A stretch of 64,000 bases of DNA, taken from Puffinus mauretanicus. Taxonomy: Eukaryota > Chordata > Aves > Procellariiformes > Procellariidae. The notes under the pieces are model-generated. The model was not told the DNA's origin. It did no database searches and worked only from the letters and a program-made list of their open reading frames with translations. Location: contig JAJKFH010000927.1 in the NCBI GenBank assembly GCA_023333565.1, forward strand, positions 372,001-436,000, given 5' to 3'. The position numbers and the translations under genes were made by a program. Below are positions 1 through 12,129 of this stretch, piece by piece. The first letter of the stretch is position 1; each line of letters begins with the position of its first letter.

Positions 1-3000
1 AGAGTCCTGTCTAAACGGAACTGGGCTGAAAGTCTTCCTCCCGGTCACTTTGCACAGGTTTCCAAAACAAGTGTCCTACTGGAGCCCCTCTCCATTGATA
101 AAGACGGTAATTGTGTATACATAGGATATTCCTGCCCAGAGCAAGAAAGCAAGTGTTACGGAGACCAATAAAACCACTTGCATGGTTTTAGCTAGAAAGA
201 CATCATTCTTAAGTTGGGTCCTCAGTGTGGGGTGTGTATAGCCAAAACCCAGGCTGACTCTGGCTGAACATCAAAGATGATTCCTGAGCCTGCAAGGCAT
301 ATCAGTGGTGTCAGCAAGGTATTTCTGACAATATCATTCATTTACTCAAGTGCATATGAACACAACAAATGTTCATTTCTTCCTAAACTCTCTTTCTCTT
401 GGTGGTTGACAAAGATGAAAGCTGAAATATTGTAGAATTATGTTCTTATCATTGATTTTCTTTTTATCACTTCCCACCATTCTTTTTATTCCCTCTTACA
501 ATTGAGGTTGCAGGAGTATCTTCATAAGCAATGTCATACTTCAGCGTAGAAAGACAAGGGCTGGAACAGAAAAAGTAATGTACTCAAATATTTATTTGTT
601 ATAACTTCAAAATGAAAGTTTTATCCTAAGTGAAAGATACTCTTACATGCTCTGTTGGACTCCCTTATACTGTATATCTTTGCAGACCACTATGTTCCTT
701 TCAGGATATAAAATTAGTTTTGTTTTATAGCAGATTATGAATGGAAGATTGTCTATTCTCTTGAGTCTGTGAATCACATTTTGTCCTGGATTTGTTTGTT
801 AATGGAAAATGCACTAAAAGAATAATTTTTCTTTTTCTTTTTCTTTTCTTTTTTTTTCACTTGGAAGCACCAGTTGTTTGTTTGGAGGCTGACAGTCAGC
901 TGGGTGAAATCAGTGTTTGAAAGAAGTGGCTGGCAAAAAAGCCCTGTGCAATATTAATGTGTTTAGGAAAACCACTGGAAACAAAATGTTTATTGCCTCT
1001 TTAAATGTATGTTTATATACAGCTTTAAGTGGTTCATCTTACTCTGTACGTGCAACACTTGTTTTTAATTTTGTATCTAGAGAGCTACAGTAAGAAGTCA
1101 CTAATTTAAAAAATGACATTTTTAACCTGAATGACTGAAATCCAGATTAGCGACTCAGAGGAAGAACAGAGGGGAGATTTTATTGTGCAAAACCTGAGCC
1201 ATATATATTAAATACTGAAGATGATGTTTTGATTCTTTGAAAAAAATAACTTGTCTGTCATATTGGCTATATAATGTTATTACTGTGGTGCTTGTTCATC
1301 TATCTCTGCAGAGATGATGGGATGAAATTTCACAGTCATATTTTACATAATGTTAGAGATAGCTTGAAGCTAAGTCCGTGCCAGATTATGGTTTCCTTTT
1401 TGTTTTGGGATGCTTATTCCAACTGTACCGGCTGAGTGGCTGTTTCGTAGCAGGTCCCTTTACAGTCGCAGTGGGCAAGGTGGAACCTGCGTAGTGCCTC
1501 TGACAGATTCAGGCACAGGGCAGATGGTGGTTTCTGGCAGTTGTTTATCTAGTCGGTAGTACAGCCCCAGCACCCCAGCAGCGTGGGTTAGAACGATCGC
1601 ACAGACTTGTTTTTTCTTTCTCCCAGGCCAGAAGAAAGCTTTGGTTTGTAAGGATTGTATCTAGCAAAACTACAGAATGGCTGACAGGAATGTGCTTTTT
1701 CCTTTTTTGAATGTTCATATAAGATTATTTATTATTTATTTTTCCTATTTCCCAAAAAAATCCTTGCAGTGTGTGTAGCTTATTCGAAGAACTGTTGAAC
1801 TTCTCTTAAGATTGTTTGTGATGTGGGATTTTGGACAGGTTTTGTTCCTGTTGTTTGAAATCAGCATCTGAGTCTTCGCTAAACTCTTTGTAAAGTTTCT
1901 CAGAGATTTTTCCCCCACCTAGACATGATTTTAAAACTTCCCCAAAAAGCTTCAGGTTCTATCCCAGTATCAGCTGCTTCTGAATCAGTCTCCTTACATG
2001 TAGCACGATTTTTAGGAAATTGTTCTGAAATCAATCGCAAAATACAGAGTGGACGGTTCTCTTACAGTCTTGTCGTGACAACGGAGAAGTCCATGGGTAG
2101 ATTAAATGTTAGCGCCTGGAACACGTGGTGGTGGAGGGGAATGGCAAATGTATGGTTGCATGATTCTCACTCAGGGAAGTGAGTTGTGCACAAAATTGTA
2201 GATATCATGAGGACTGTAATATTTATATCTCCTCAAGGAGGGAGCACTACATTAAATGTAAAGCTACTGTAAAAGAAATCTGTCTGCTGTACTTACTAGG
2301 CTTGCTGAAAAGCTTGAGTAAGTCTCCTTAATATAAATTGACTTTGATTGGAGTATTGTTTTTATATTTCTTCTTAAGTTCAGGTTCTTTTTCAGTATAA
2401 ATAGTCATGCATCCGAAACATTTGAACTGGTATTCAACTGCTGTTTCCCTGTCTGAGAACTGCTATCTGATCAAGCCAATATTTTTTAATTATGTATTTG
2501 TAGGCAGATGGGAGAATAGTTTACAGTCAGTGTATGATCTTCTCTGCAAATCTTGGAAAATTGTGTTGTTTTTTTTTAATATTGCCTTATCAGTTTCCTT
2601 TTTTTATTACTGATGACTTCATTCTGTTTGAATTCAATGCTTCAGTTTCTTTGGGGTAAACTAATAGATTATGTATGCGATATTTGCACAGTGCTGATTG
2701 AATTCATCTGGTGAGTTTGAATGTGGTTCATATATTCACATAATTGTCAGGAGCCAACTTGAAATTCAGAACTGTTTCATGAGCATTGCACAGGGCATCA
2801 TATTCATCTCCCATTACTCAGGAGTGGGTAAAACTTTCATGGTAAGCTAGAATGCAGCTCTTTCAAAAGCCAATGTCTTTTACATTTGTGCCTATAAACA
2901 GTGATGGAGGGGGAAGAAAAAGCTGTGGAGCTTTAACTGTTTCCTGAAAAAATGAAGCTGATGTACTGACTGACCCTCTTCCAACCTGTTCCCCCCACCT

Positions 3001-5288
3001 TTCTAACAAATTCTGAACCTGCTGGCCATTTTCGACCAGGCTCAACAGGTGATTCGATGTTCAAAAGATACTGGATCACCAAGCTTCATGAAAATAAGCA
3101 ACCTGCTAGAGAGGCCCAAACGTATGCCCTTGCTGGGGAGAAATGCTGCGGTGTGAGCTCAGTCCCATTATCGGACACCAGAGAACCCACAGGAGAGAAG
3201 CACAGGAAATCAGACTTCACGGAGCTGCTTGTTTCCACAGAGACTATGCTTGTGTTTTCACACTAATCCAGATGGATAACTTCCCATGTGCTGCTATCTT
3301 TCATTCAGACGTTCCTACTCATTCTCATGGTTAGGGTTTGTACTTTAATAAGGTGTGACAGAGGTTTGCCAAAGAAAAAGCTGTCAGGCCCAGTCTTTTA
3401 ATATGCATAATCAGCTTGATCTCTGCAGCACCTACTTCCACTTGCTGGCTAGGTGGGTTTAAGCAGAAGGAAGTTCACCTACAGGAGATCTGCAGTAAAT
3501 GGAGCACAGGCTGCTGCTACTGCCTCTTACAATATATCAATCTCAGATTTCATTTAAAAAAGGGGAAAAAAAAAACCTGTATGGTTTTTTCAGATTACGT
3601 CTTCAGCCAAAATGCCTGGAGGTAGAAAGTGGGTATGTGGCATTAGGCCACTGGTGGCAGGTGCTAATACAGTTTGCAGAGAGCTGCGGGGAGCCAGATC
3701 GGCTGGAATCAAACTAGACCAGTTGCCTGTATTTCAGTGTTTCCCTCTCTTAGCTAGTGCTGCTTTGGGTAATGATGTTGGCAAAGCAACAGGGACAATA
3801 CCTTGGGCCTTATCTGTATGTCAGCAGCCCTAATTAAATGCTTTATCTATACTCACAAGTAAAGTCAGGGAATTTCACAGGTATTGTATTGCTCATGAGC
3901 TGTGGACCAAGCTTCACTGTTCTAAGTGATAGCCTCCGTTAGCTAGTCCTCCATTCCAGTGTTTTGCAAACTGGAAATGGTTCTCCACTATTTGACAAGA
4001 ATTCATGCAAGGAACAGAGGCATTTATCTGTGGAAGGAATCAAGGGGAAAAGGGAATGTACTATTTTTTTCTCAATAGTCCACAGAGTTTGTGCAAGTTT
4101 TCTGCACTGTCTTGGCAGATCATGAGAAAAATTTCGTATGCTCTGGAAGAGTTTGGTAAGTCAGCCAGAGAAGCTTGAAACCTCTGGGACTTCATAGAGT
4201 AGAGGCGCTGGGTAACTTAGGATCCAGGGGAGGCAAGTAATTTAAGTGTTTGATTTTTCATGGAAACATACTGATGCGGAAAGTAAATGTTTCCAATCCT
4301 GGCTGCATGTTCAGTTGCATTTGCACCCCATGTGGAATTTCCCTTCACTGGTAATTAATTTCCAACCAATCTAGATTGCCATTAGATACTAGAAACTAGT
4401 TATTATTGAACTGATAGGTTTATGTCCAATCTTTTGTACGTGCTTTCCAAATTCAGATTGCTATGCAAATCCTATAAAAGGCTTCCCTAGATTCTGGCAT
4501 GCTCATAGTGCAGTGCAGTGTGACAAGATGCTCCACAGAGTCTGTGCTCATGTGAATAAATCTGTAACTCTATAGCCCATTGTTGGTGAGGCAGAGTTAA
4601 GGTTGCAGATTAAGAGAATATATGATGATGTGCTGCAATAACAACGGTCTGAGTTTAGGAGCGGCCACAAATAAATTCTATGACAATTCCCTGTGAATGC
4701 CAGTAAATGCTACTGAGCCATACAGTCAGTACTCACCCCAGTGCTGACTAGAGCAGGGCTGGAAGTAGCTGCGGGAAATTTTTACTTTATTCATTTTCAA
4801 TGTGGCTATATTTTTTTGAACTCTTAGGCATTTTCAGGATTTTTTTTTTTAATCCTTCCAGGTATAGCTTGAGCTTCCACAGTTGTACAAGTCCAACTGT
4901 AAGGTTTCGGAAGGTTCACCAGGTTCAAAATCCGCAGAGACAGGCATGTGCAAACTGAGCAACTCCCCTAGCTTTACCACGGCAGTTTGCAGTGTATGCA
5001 GTTCAGTCTTTGTGGATTACTAAGTGGATTACTGTTTAATTACCACTTCAAAAAAATGGTGACAAGATTTAATAGTGTGCTTTTCCACCTCTCTTGCCTC
5101 CCCTGTATTTTCATGGCTGATGTTTTAGTTCTTTGTATAATTGGGAGGGAGGTTGTTGTTTATGAGATAAAACTTCTTTCTGTGCTTCTCTGTGAATATA
5201 GTCTATTCTTTACCTTGAATAAATGTAATTTTAGGGAAATTCCACATTTAGCGTGGGAGCAAAAGGAAACATTTTTCTGGCAGCTTAC

Positions 5289-5313
5289 CATCATCATCAT
5301 CATTATTATTATT
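5289..5313. repeat. CAT/ATT trinucleotide microsatellite
   Basis: A run of CAT units passes directly into ATT units. It lies about 60 bases upstream of a decayed short interspersed repeat. ATT-type runs are often found near the tails of such elements, so the two may be related, but they are not contiguous here. Confidence 0.7.
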
Positions 5314-5369
5314 AAAATATGATAGCCATTTATAGCTTCTCATAGGAATGTTAAAAGTTTCCTTGTGCT

Positions 5370-5450
5370 CCCCCATCTGTCTGCATCCATCTGTTGTCTC
5401 TTGTCTTGTACTGGAATTGTTAAGTTCTTTGGACAGGGACAGCTTTTTTA
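5370..5450. repeat. Decayed short interspersed element (sauropsid MIR/CORE-SINE-like)
   Basis: The stretch reads like a repeat common in reptile and bird genomes. It has a 'catctgttgtctcttgtctt' block followed by 'ttgttaagttctttggacag' and 'ggacagct', corresponding to a familiar 'gtaagctctttggggcaggga' consensus. The match is from memory and the family name is uncertain. The copy is diverged and has lost its far end. Confidence 0.55.
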
Positions 5451-5671
5451 AAAATGGGGATCAAGTTCACAATGAGCAGCTTTATTAATACAAAAAAGCA
5501 AAAATAAGCATGATATGGGCCAGTGGGCACTATGCAAGTCAGGAGAATCAAACGTTCATAATCCATTTGTCTCCGGTGTGGCAATTCTCTGTGTGTGCTC
5601 GTGTGGGTACCTGGTAACTGTTAGGTATGTGTGTACATGTGAGTTTTATTTAGCAATTTTATTTTTCTCAG

Positions 5672-5807
5672 TGGCTGCGCAGGTGGTGGGAATGCTGATC
5701 GTATCCAGAAGTTACGGAAGGAGTACCATCAGGCCAGGCGAGAAGGCTTACCTTTCTATGAGGATGACGAAGGCAGAACACAGCCATCTGATTATGACCA
5801 GCGTTGG
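5672..5807 (+). CDS. PARD3B: PARD3B coding exon (third from last): coiled-coil-like basic segment
   Basis: This internal exon belongs to PARD3B, a PAR-3 paralogue and scaffold that acts in apical-basal polarity and at tight junctions. The reading frame gives 45 complete residues after one base that finishes a split codon. A small Gly-rich stretch is followed by ADRIQKLRKEYHQARREG, then an acidic patch (YEDDEGR) and PSDYDQRW. I recognise the Lys/Arg/Glu-rich helix and the Tyr-Asp-x-x-Trp end from vertebrate PARD3B; the helix is probably a short coiled coil. The acceptor is a T-rich tract ending in CAG at 5669-5671. The donor is TGG followed by gtaggt at 5808, so the exon ends in phase 0. A second AG at 5681-5682 could shorten the exon by 11 bases and change the upstream phase; I prefer the first AG because it directly follows the pyrimidine tract. 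The start position is less certain than the end. Confidence 0.9.
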
Positions 5808-6299
5808 GTAGGTCCACAATATGATGCAAAGTGCTTTTGCAACGTTCAGGGTTAGAAGAAGGTGCTGATTTGTTTGTGTTTTCCAGAAATCCTGTGTCAG
5901 CTTAACATGAATTTGGGGGGTTTGTAGACGTGGAGAAATCATTAATGCCAGCCCACCAAAGAAAACATTAATAACATGAAAACTTGGCTAAAAATAACTT
6001 GTCTGTTCACTGTATTTGATTTAGGCCCAGGTTTCCTCTCTTTAGGCCCAAGATACACAGTCATTGCCAAACTTTGTCACATGTGGTAGCATCAAGGCTT
6101 TTCAGGAGGATTTATGGTACTCTGGCAGTTCATCCAGTGATTCCCTGGGTTAACAAGAGCGTTAGAAGAGCAGACTCTCACTGTGCTTAGCTGCAAAGTG
6201 AGAGGGAGGAAATAGAGGCATGTTTGCTCCTGCCCTTCCTTCTGCACACTGGCAATCTGGCCACGATACATCCTTAGCAACTTTTATAAAGTGAAAAAC

Positions 6300-6475
6300 G
6301 GAATAATTTGCTCCTCTCCCATCAAAGGATCTTAAAATATTCTACCAACACTGTAGAACTGTTACAGACATGCTATGTTCCCTATTTTACACATTGGAGT
6401 CACACTACACAGAGACGTATTATCTATCCCACTGAAGAGTAACCTATGGTAGAACCAGAGATTAAATCAAGAGTG
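6300..6475. repeat. Decayed ancient interspersed repeat (MIR/L2-like in sauropsids)
   Basis: The order 'aaaggatcttaaaat', then 'ccctattttacacattgga', then 'agaaccagagattaaatc' follows an old amniote repeat. Its consensus has 'cccattttacagatgggga' and 'cagagctgggaatagaaccc' in the same order. Divergence is high, and the family is assigned from memory only. Confidence 0.5.
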
Positions 6476-8050
6476 CTGGATTTTTGAATGCGTTAAATAA
6501 ATGCAACAGCTATAGTCTATGGGATCACAACTGTGGCACTCAAGAGCTCCACCTGGGCAGGTTTCAGAGTTGGACTCTGTCTCTTCAGAAGTAATTATAA
6601 TCAACCAGCATTCAAAAATGTAACTTTGCTAAGATGCAATTTATGCTAAATTTGAAATTTTAGTTTAAAAAGAGACAGAATTATGTTAAAATCTTAAGAA
6701 GCTAAATACACCTGAAGTTTGAATTAACATTGTTGGTTTTAATGTCCTCCAAACTATCAGTGTGAATGATGAAGTGAAATCTTCAATGATTGGGGTTGTA
6801 GTCCAAAAAAATCCTATGCAAGACTAGACTTTATTGCAATCACAGAGAGAGTTAAAAGGGGTGTTTTTACGTAAATTATCATATATATTTGTTCATTAAC
6901 CCCAAAAATGTTGTTGTATATATTATTCTGATTCAGTTACCAAAAGTGTCACCTTCAGCAAAATCAATCTTTCCTTAGAGCAGTTAACTTTAATCTACTG
7001 CCTTAAATTTTGTGACCCAAATTTGGGAATCTATGTAGCTGCCATTCTTCTTCTGAGTAGCTTTTGTAAACTAAAATGAGAATATGCATCAAATGTGTCT
7101 TTCTGTTGAAATTGTATGGCATGTTAAGTGTCCTGACAGAGGCCCCAGACTGGGCCAGTGGTACCTCTTCAGCAGCCTGAGGATTTCTACTTCTTATCTG
7201 AAACTGATAAAGCTTTATTAATCCTCAGAGGAGGTTGAGATTTATGGTCCAGTGTAGTTTCCTAAGATTCACGAAGGTTTCTTCTAGGTAATCCTTTTTA
7301 AGCCTTTCCTATTAGGTATAATGCCCAGAGATTACCGATTTCCAAAGCTTTGCTTTTCCTGTGAGGCAAGTTGTCCTTAATCAGAGCACCTGAAAGGGAG
7401 CTCTAAGTATCTCAATCTTGAAATGATTAATAATAGTGGCACCAGGATTGTTTCTTTTTTGTCCTTCCAATGCAGAATGTTTTAAATGTTTTTCTTGTGA
7501 GGAATGGCAGGCTGCTCAAAAATCAGAGTTTACCTTGAGGGCTTTAATACTCTGAAGTCTGTTGCTGCAACAGTTCCTCTTGTTGAAGTGGTTTACAAAT
7601 TTCAAAGACTTCTGGTCTCTTCTCTGCAACAATATCATCCATTGATCCATCCAGCCTTGCTTCCATAGGCACTGTCTTTCAGTCTGGAAAATACTGTGGC
7701 CCCAGCTTGCTCTCTTTCGACTCCTGGCTGAAATTTCTACTCTGGCATGTAGTTTTCCCCTTAAAATATATATGTTACATCAATCCATTCAGACAGAAAA
7801 GAAGAAACAAAAATAGAATCAAAATATTAAAAAGAAAACAAATGTCTCGAAGCATCTTGCCAGGAGAGTCCTCAAGGTATTTTATAAGCAACGTAGTCTT
7901 TCCCACCTCGGGCTGCTGACCCTCAGCAGTACTGTGGTAACACAGATTGAACAACAGCTGATTTTTTTCCACCTTTACTCATCAGTGAAGAGACATGCTG
8001 ATGACTAATTGCATAATTGTAAATAAATAAAAACTTACTCTAATCTTCAG

Positions 8051-8110
8051 GATGTCAGGTCTTTCTTTAAAGAGTCGACAGACAGCTGAGGAGGAGGAAA
8101 ACCTTCTGGT
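8051..8110 (+). other. Candidate cryptic/cassette exon inside the PARD3B intron
   Basis: A 60-base segment sits between an acceptor-like 'ttactctaatcttcag' (ending 8050) and an excellent donor (ggt followed by gtaagt at 8111). It contains a purine-rich 'gaggaggaggaaaa' stretch typical of exonic splicing enhancers. One frame is open throughout and reads MSGLSLKSRQTAEEEENLL, but both flanking PARD3B exon ends are phase 0. In that phase the segment reads 12 codons and then TGA. If included after the 5672-5807 exon it would therefore truncate the protein or trigger transcript decay. This may be chance; no expression evidence is available here. Confidence 0.2.
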
Positions 8111-10730
8111 GTAAGTTTTCCTCCTTCCCACAGAAGATTATGGCACCAGGGAAACTGCAGCTGGAAAGGAGATGCTGGGTCTCCCTATGTATTTTTAATA
8201 CTTGATTAGTTCTTTTTATGCTTTTGTCAGTCAGCTGTTTTACCTAAGCCAGCTTTCCAATAAGATGTCTTTCTAATGTACAGCAGCTGCTGTAATCGCT
8301 TCCCACCATCTCATGCAACATGCAGATCAGTTGGGAAATAGCAGAGGATAATTCGAGAAGACACTATCCCATCGCAAATCAACAGCCTCAGAAATGGACC
8401 CTGGGTCTTGTCCTCCAAAAAAGTATCTGAGAACTCATGAGGCAAATTTCTATCTGATAAAGCTGACATTGACAAGTGGCCTTTAGCTGACACTGTAATG
8501 GGACAGAATTTCTAATAGAAGGGGTATTTCTAACAATCTACTTTTTTTAAAGAGGGATAAATCAAGTTAAAGTGCAGAGCCGGCTGAAAAGCTAGCATTG
8601 TAAGGGAAAATGATCTCATGACAGGCAATTGGGATCCATAAATGTTTTAAAAATAAGGTCAAAAATTCATTTTAAATAGGCCTGCTATTCTCTCATCATC
8701 CATTCCTCCCCCCTGCATCCATTTTCTGATTCTCCTCTGTTCTTCTCATCTGTTGCTGGATGAATTTTTTGCTCTCTTGCGCCTTCATTCTGCTCTCCCT
8801 TCCCCACAGTCTGTTCTTTTTCTTTTTGTAAGTAACTGAATAATTCAGTTTAGTGTGTCTCCATAAACAGGCACATGTATATAGCACTGTCTGTGCTATA
8901 GAGCCAGATCCTTTGAAATTCTTCTCCAGTTCCTTTGTGCTTTGGTTTGTTGCTGAGATTTACATCCTTTGGACTCCTCCCTGCCCCTGCCACCCCCCTT
9001 TCACGTTTATAACTAGGATAAATGATAAGCCAAATTCTATAGAGCGGATCACAAGGCTTAAAGTAAACTTCAGCTAGTTAACCAAAGGACAGGCTGATGC
9101 TAAGTATAAATACTGTCTAGGAAAATGGATGCCTGTTGTTGTCAGTGCAATGTGAGATTACCCTAAAATTTCCTGACAGCTAGGGTGTATTGGGAAGTAT
9201 CAGTGCAAGACAGAGTTTACACATGTGCATACATACTCATGCCTTAGCGGGACATCAGATAGTAAAAATGCTCATGAACGTATCCTATACAAACTTAAGC
9301 CGGGCCTACAGAAAGAGGCATATGTTTATGTAGTATTATCATATACTGCAGTATCAGTCAGAACCTGAGAGAACTATGTGAGCAATAAGCTGCAAGAACT
9401 TAGACAGCCTCCCTAGAAGTTGGAGGGCTTTTTCATGGGGCACTCTTTTTTAAGGCTTTAGAGTCACAGACTAATAACAGATCATGAGAAATAGAGAAGG
9501 AGCTGTCAAGACAAAGCCATGAAGTTAGCATCTGCACTTGTATTTAGGGGCATTTAAATAATGAGGAATTAATCATCTATTTGAGGATTTACTTGGATTG
9601 TCTTACAGACTTTGTACAAATCCAGTTACTTAAAACATCAATTCTTTCCTTCAGGGTGACAGTAAATCCTTGAAACTTTATCTTTTTTTAATGTACGTTC
9701 AAGGAATGCATGTAACACTGGCCACATTGCAAATAGTTCTTCACCTGTTAGTGACCACATCAGCTTCACTGTACCGAACCTTATGTTAAGTGGTTCTAAA
9801 AGCCATTTTCTTATTTGCAGATCAGATTTGCAAGCTGATAAATAACCTAAAGATGTAAGAAAACCCGTCTCTGGATACAAGTTGTGAACATTTCGATTGA
9901 AACAAATCTGTAATGCACTGAGTTTTGTCAGTTCCCAGCTGAGAGTATGAAAAAAGAATCATGCCTGTCTGTGTTAAAGGCCAAGTACTTTATTGTGTGC
10001 CTGGCAGGGATCCAAGCCTAAAAATCAACCAGAACAAAAAAAGGAGCGTTAAGAACTGCATTATTTTTCCATAATGTGTCAAAGGGTTCTATGCTTGCTT
10101 CAGGATGAATAAGGAGCTGTTTGTACTTTTCATGATCAATTAATTCCAGGTTCAGGATGTTGCATTTCAAATAGGTTAGGTTCCCAAAATGCACAGACGT
10201 TTGTGTTGGACCATGGTTAGAAACCAAAATTCCAACTTCTAGAATAATAACATTCCTGTCTTCTAGCGCAATGGGAGAAGCTGACAATTTTATGTACTAT
10301 GTGAAACCATATAGCAGAAACTGCTGTGAATTCCAGACTTTCTGAGCCCACAGACTATTAGTAGAAAACATTGAATTTAAAAAAAAAAACAGACAGTAAC
10401 TTACTTAGAGTATAGCTGCTTTGAAAACCATGGATCAGAAGTATTTGTGTATATGTTGTTAAAATATTGATTAAGAGAGTATGTGAAACATTTTGTTAGG
10501 ATGTATGATTAACTTACCAATCAAGAACTTTTTATGGTTACTACTTATCTCCGTATAATGAAGGTTTCAGATGGGAGTGTATTCTAAAGAGCTGTTCAAA
10601 CTAAGCAGAGAGATTTTGAAATTTACAGGCTGGCTTTTGGGGGTAGGTTTGGGGGGGAAGTTATTTTGGAGAAATCCCTGCCAAACCTCATGTGAAAAAT
10701 AAACTATTCCAAATGGCACATGCAAGGAGA

Positions 10731-10821
10731 GCCAAATTCAATTCCATTAATACTAGTAATAAAGAGTGACTCTTATAACTTGTTTGGAGTCATTCCTATT
10801 TACACAAAGGTTGAATTTGGC
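10731..10821. mobile_element. 91-bp MITE-like palindromic element with 11-bp perfect terminal inverted repeats
   Basis: The left end gccaaattcaa (10731-10741) is the exact reverse complement of the right end ttgaatttggc (10811-10821). The interior (ggagtcattcctatttacac) resembles a common sauropsid short palindromic repeat whose consensus has 'ggagttactcctgatttacacc' and ends in 'gaatttggcc'. It has no coding capacity, so any mobility must have been non-autonomous and is long dead. Confidence 0.6.
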
Positions 10822-12069
10822 ATAGATTATCTGAACCAGAGGGGAGTCTGAAGTGCTCATGTCTTCATGCTAACGCTATGTACACACTCTTATTTACCAA
10901 GGGAAACAGTTCTGGTGCCGTATGTCGTCTTATCAAAGCCCACTGGTACTGTTTATACCCTACAATATTATGTGAATTCCAGAAATACATCATGCCATCT
11001 ATTCCACAAGGTACCTCGTCACACAGCTGCTTTTTGTTGTATTTCAGTGCAAGGGGGTGATTCTGGGGAGGACAAACACTAAGCATTTCTCTTAATTCAT
11101 ACAAGTAGTTGAAGGAAATCAGACAAAAACGGGCTGTGGCTGTCCTTGCAGGCTCGCAGCACTGAGAGGTTCCACATTAACACATGTGCCAGCGGTCGTG
11201 TCCCTTGCAGTTAGGAGAGGTCCTTCTGATGTTGCCCAAACGGAGAACTTGAGTGGGGCATCGCGGAGATCATGACAGCTGCCACAGATCGTGTTGATAT
11301 GATATGAAGGGCCCTAGAGGTTTTCTGTTGTATGTATTTTTCCTAATTTGCCAATATGTTTAGGGAGGCAAGAAACAAACCTCTAACTGGTAGTTAAATT
11401 GATGAGAGGAGTTCGTGAACAAGTAATCCATGCTATGTAGTATGCTGAACAGTTGCTGCATTTGTGCACATAGACAGGCCACAGCTCTGCAGCTTTTATC
11501 CTTTGGGGCACAGTTGAATGGGCACAGAAATAGCCTTTTCAGAGCTCGGCTGTAATCCGGCTTCACTGCAGTTCTGAGTAGCACAGTAGCTGGGTCTTTG
11601 CAATTTGCTTCATTTTTGGCAAGCTTCTGCCAGTATAGGTCTATTTGTTGATCACTCCATAGACAGGTGATTCTGTGGCCACTTGCCCTGAGCATGTGCG
11701 CACGCTGTCAAATCTCAGGCCAGCATCATGTGGCGAAGGTGGAAGAGGATTGAGATTTTAATACCGAGCTTTCTCATGTGGGGTTGCTAAAGCTAATACT
11801 TTGCACTTTCAACCTTCGCTTACCCTCAGTGGTACGTACTTCTCCATGACAGCTTTGTCCCGACCCCTAGCAAGTCAGTGCCCCACATACCATAGAATCA
11901 AATACAGCTGCTCAAGGGTCTGACTACAAGGAGGGAAAAAAAGTAGGTTTCCTTTTAAAATTGACCTCCTCTTCCTCAGGCCATTAGTAAGAGGCCTGCT
12001 TCAACTTCTGGAAAGGGGCCCCAGTTACATCAACGCTCATTTTTTTAATCACAAGACAAGTCTGTAATG

Positions 12070-12129
12070 CCACTGAAATTCATGTCTGAAGCTAAGCATG
12101 CGCTTAGGTATTTATTAGATCAGGCCTGA
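12070..12129. repeat. Decayed short repeat ('cttaagcac' palindromic family)
   Basis: The stretch 'cactgaaattcatg' followed by 'gaagctaagcatgcgcttag' and 'agatcaggcctga' matches, in order, a sauropsid repeat. That repeat pairs a 'cattgaagtcaatgg' core with 'aagttaagcatgtgcttaag' and 'ggatcaggcc'. A related copy in the opposite orientation appears at 38821-38900. The identification is from memory. Confidence 0.5.

Larger units (their letters stand above)
1..5671 (+). other. PARD3B: PARD3B intron, 3' part (upstream of the first visible exon)
   Basis: This AT-rich stretch has only short chance open frames and no segment that I can match to a protein. It ends in a T-rich tract and AG at 5670-5671, which serves as the acceptor of the first visible exon, so I read it as intron. 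It holds a T/C-rich low-complexity tract (about 825-858), a CAT/ATT trinucleotide run (5289-5313) and a decayed short interspersed repeat (about 5370-5450). I cannot exclude a very short upstream exon, because I do not remember the protein sequence immediately upstream well enough to search for it. Confidence 0.75.

Noticed and set aside
3331..3345. Telomere-like 'ggttagggtt' word
   Set aside because: A single unit with no tandem array; chance.
9638..10287. Two neighbouring minus-strand open frames (80 and 89 residues) with protein-like composition
   Set aside because: I considered a decayed processed pseudogene, but I could not recognise the parent and saw no poly(A) tail or target-site duplication. 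A translated database search would decide.
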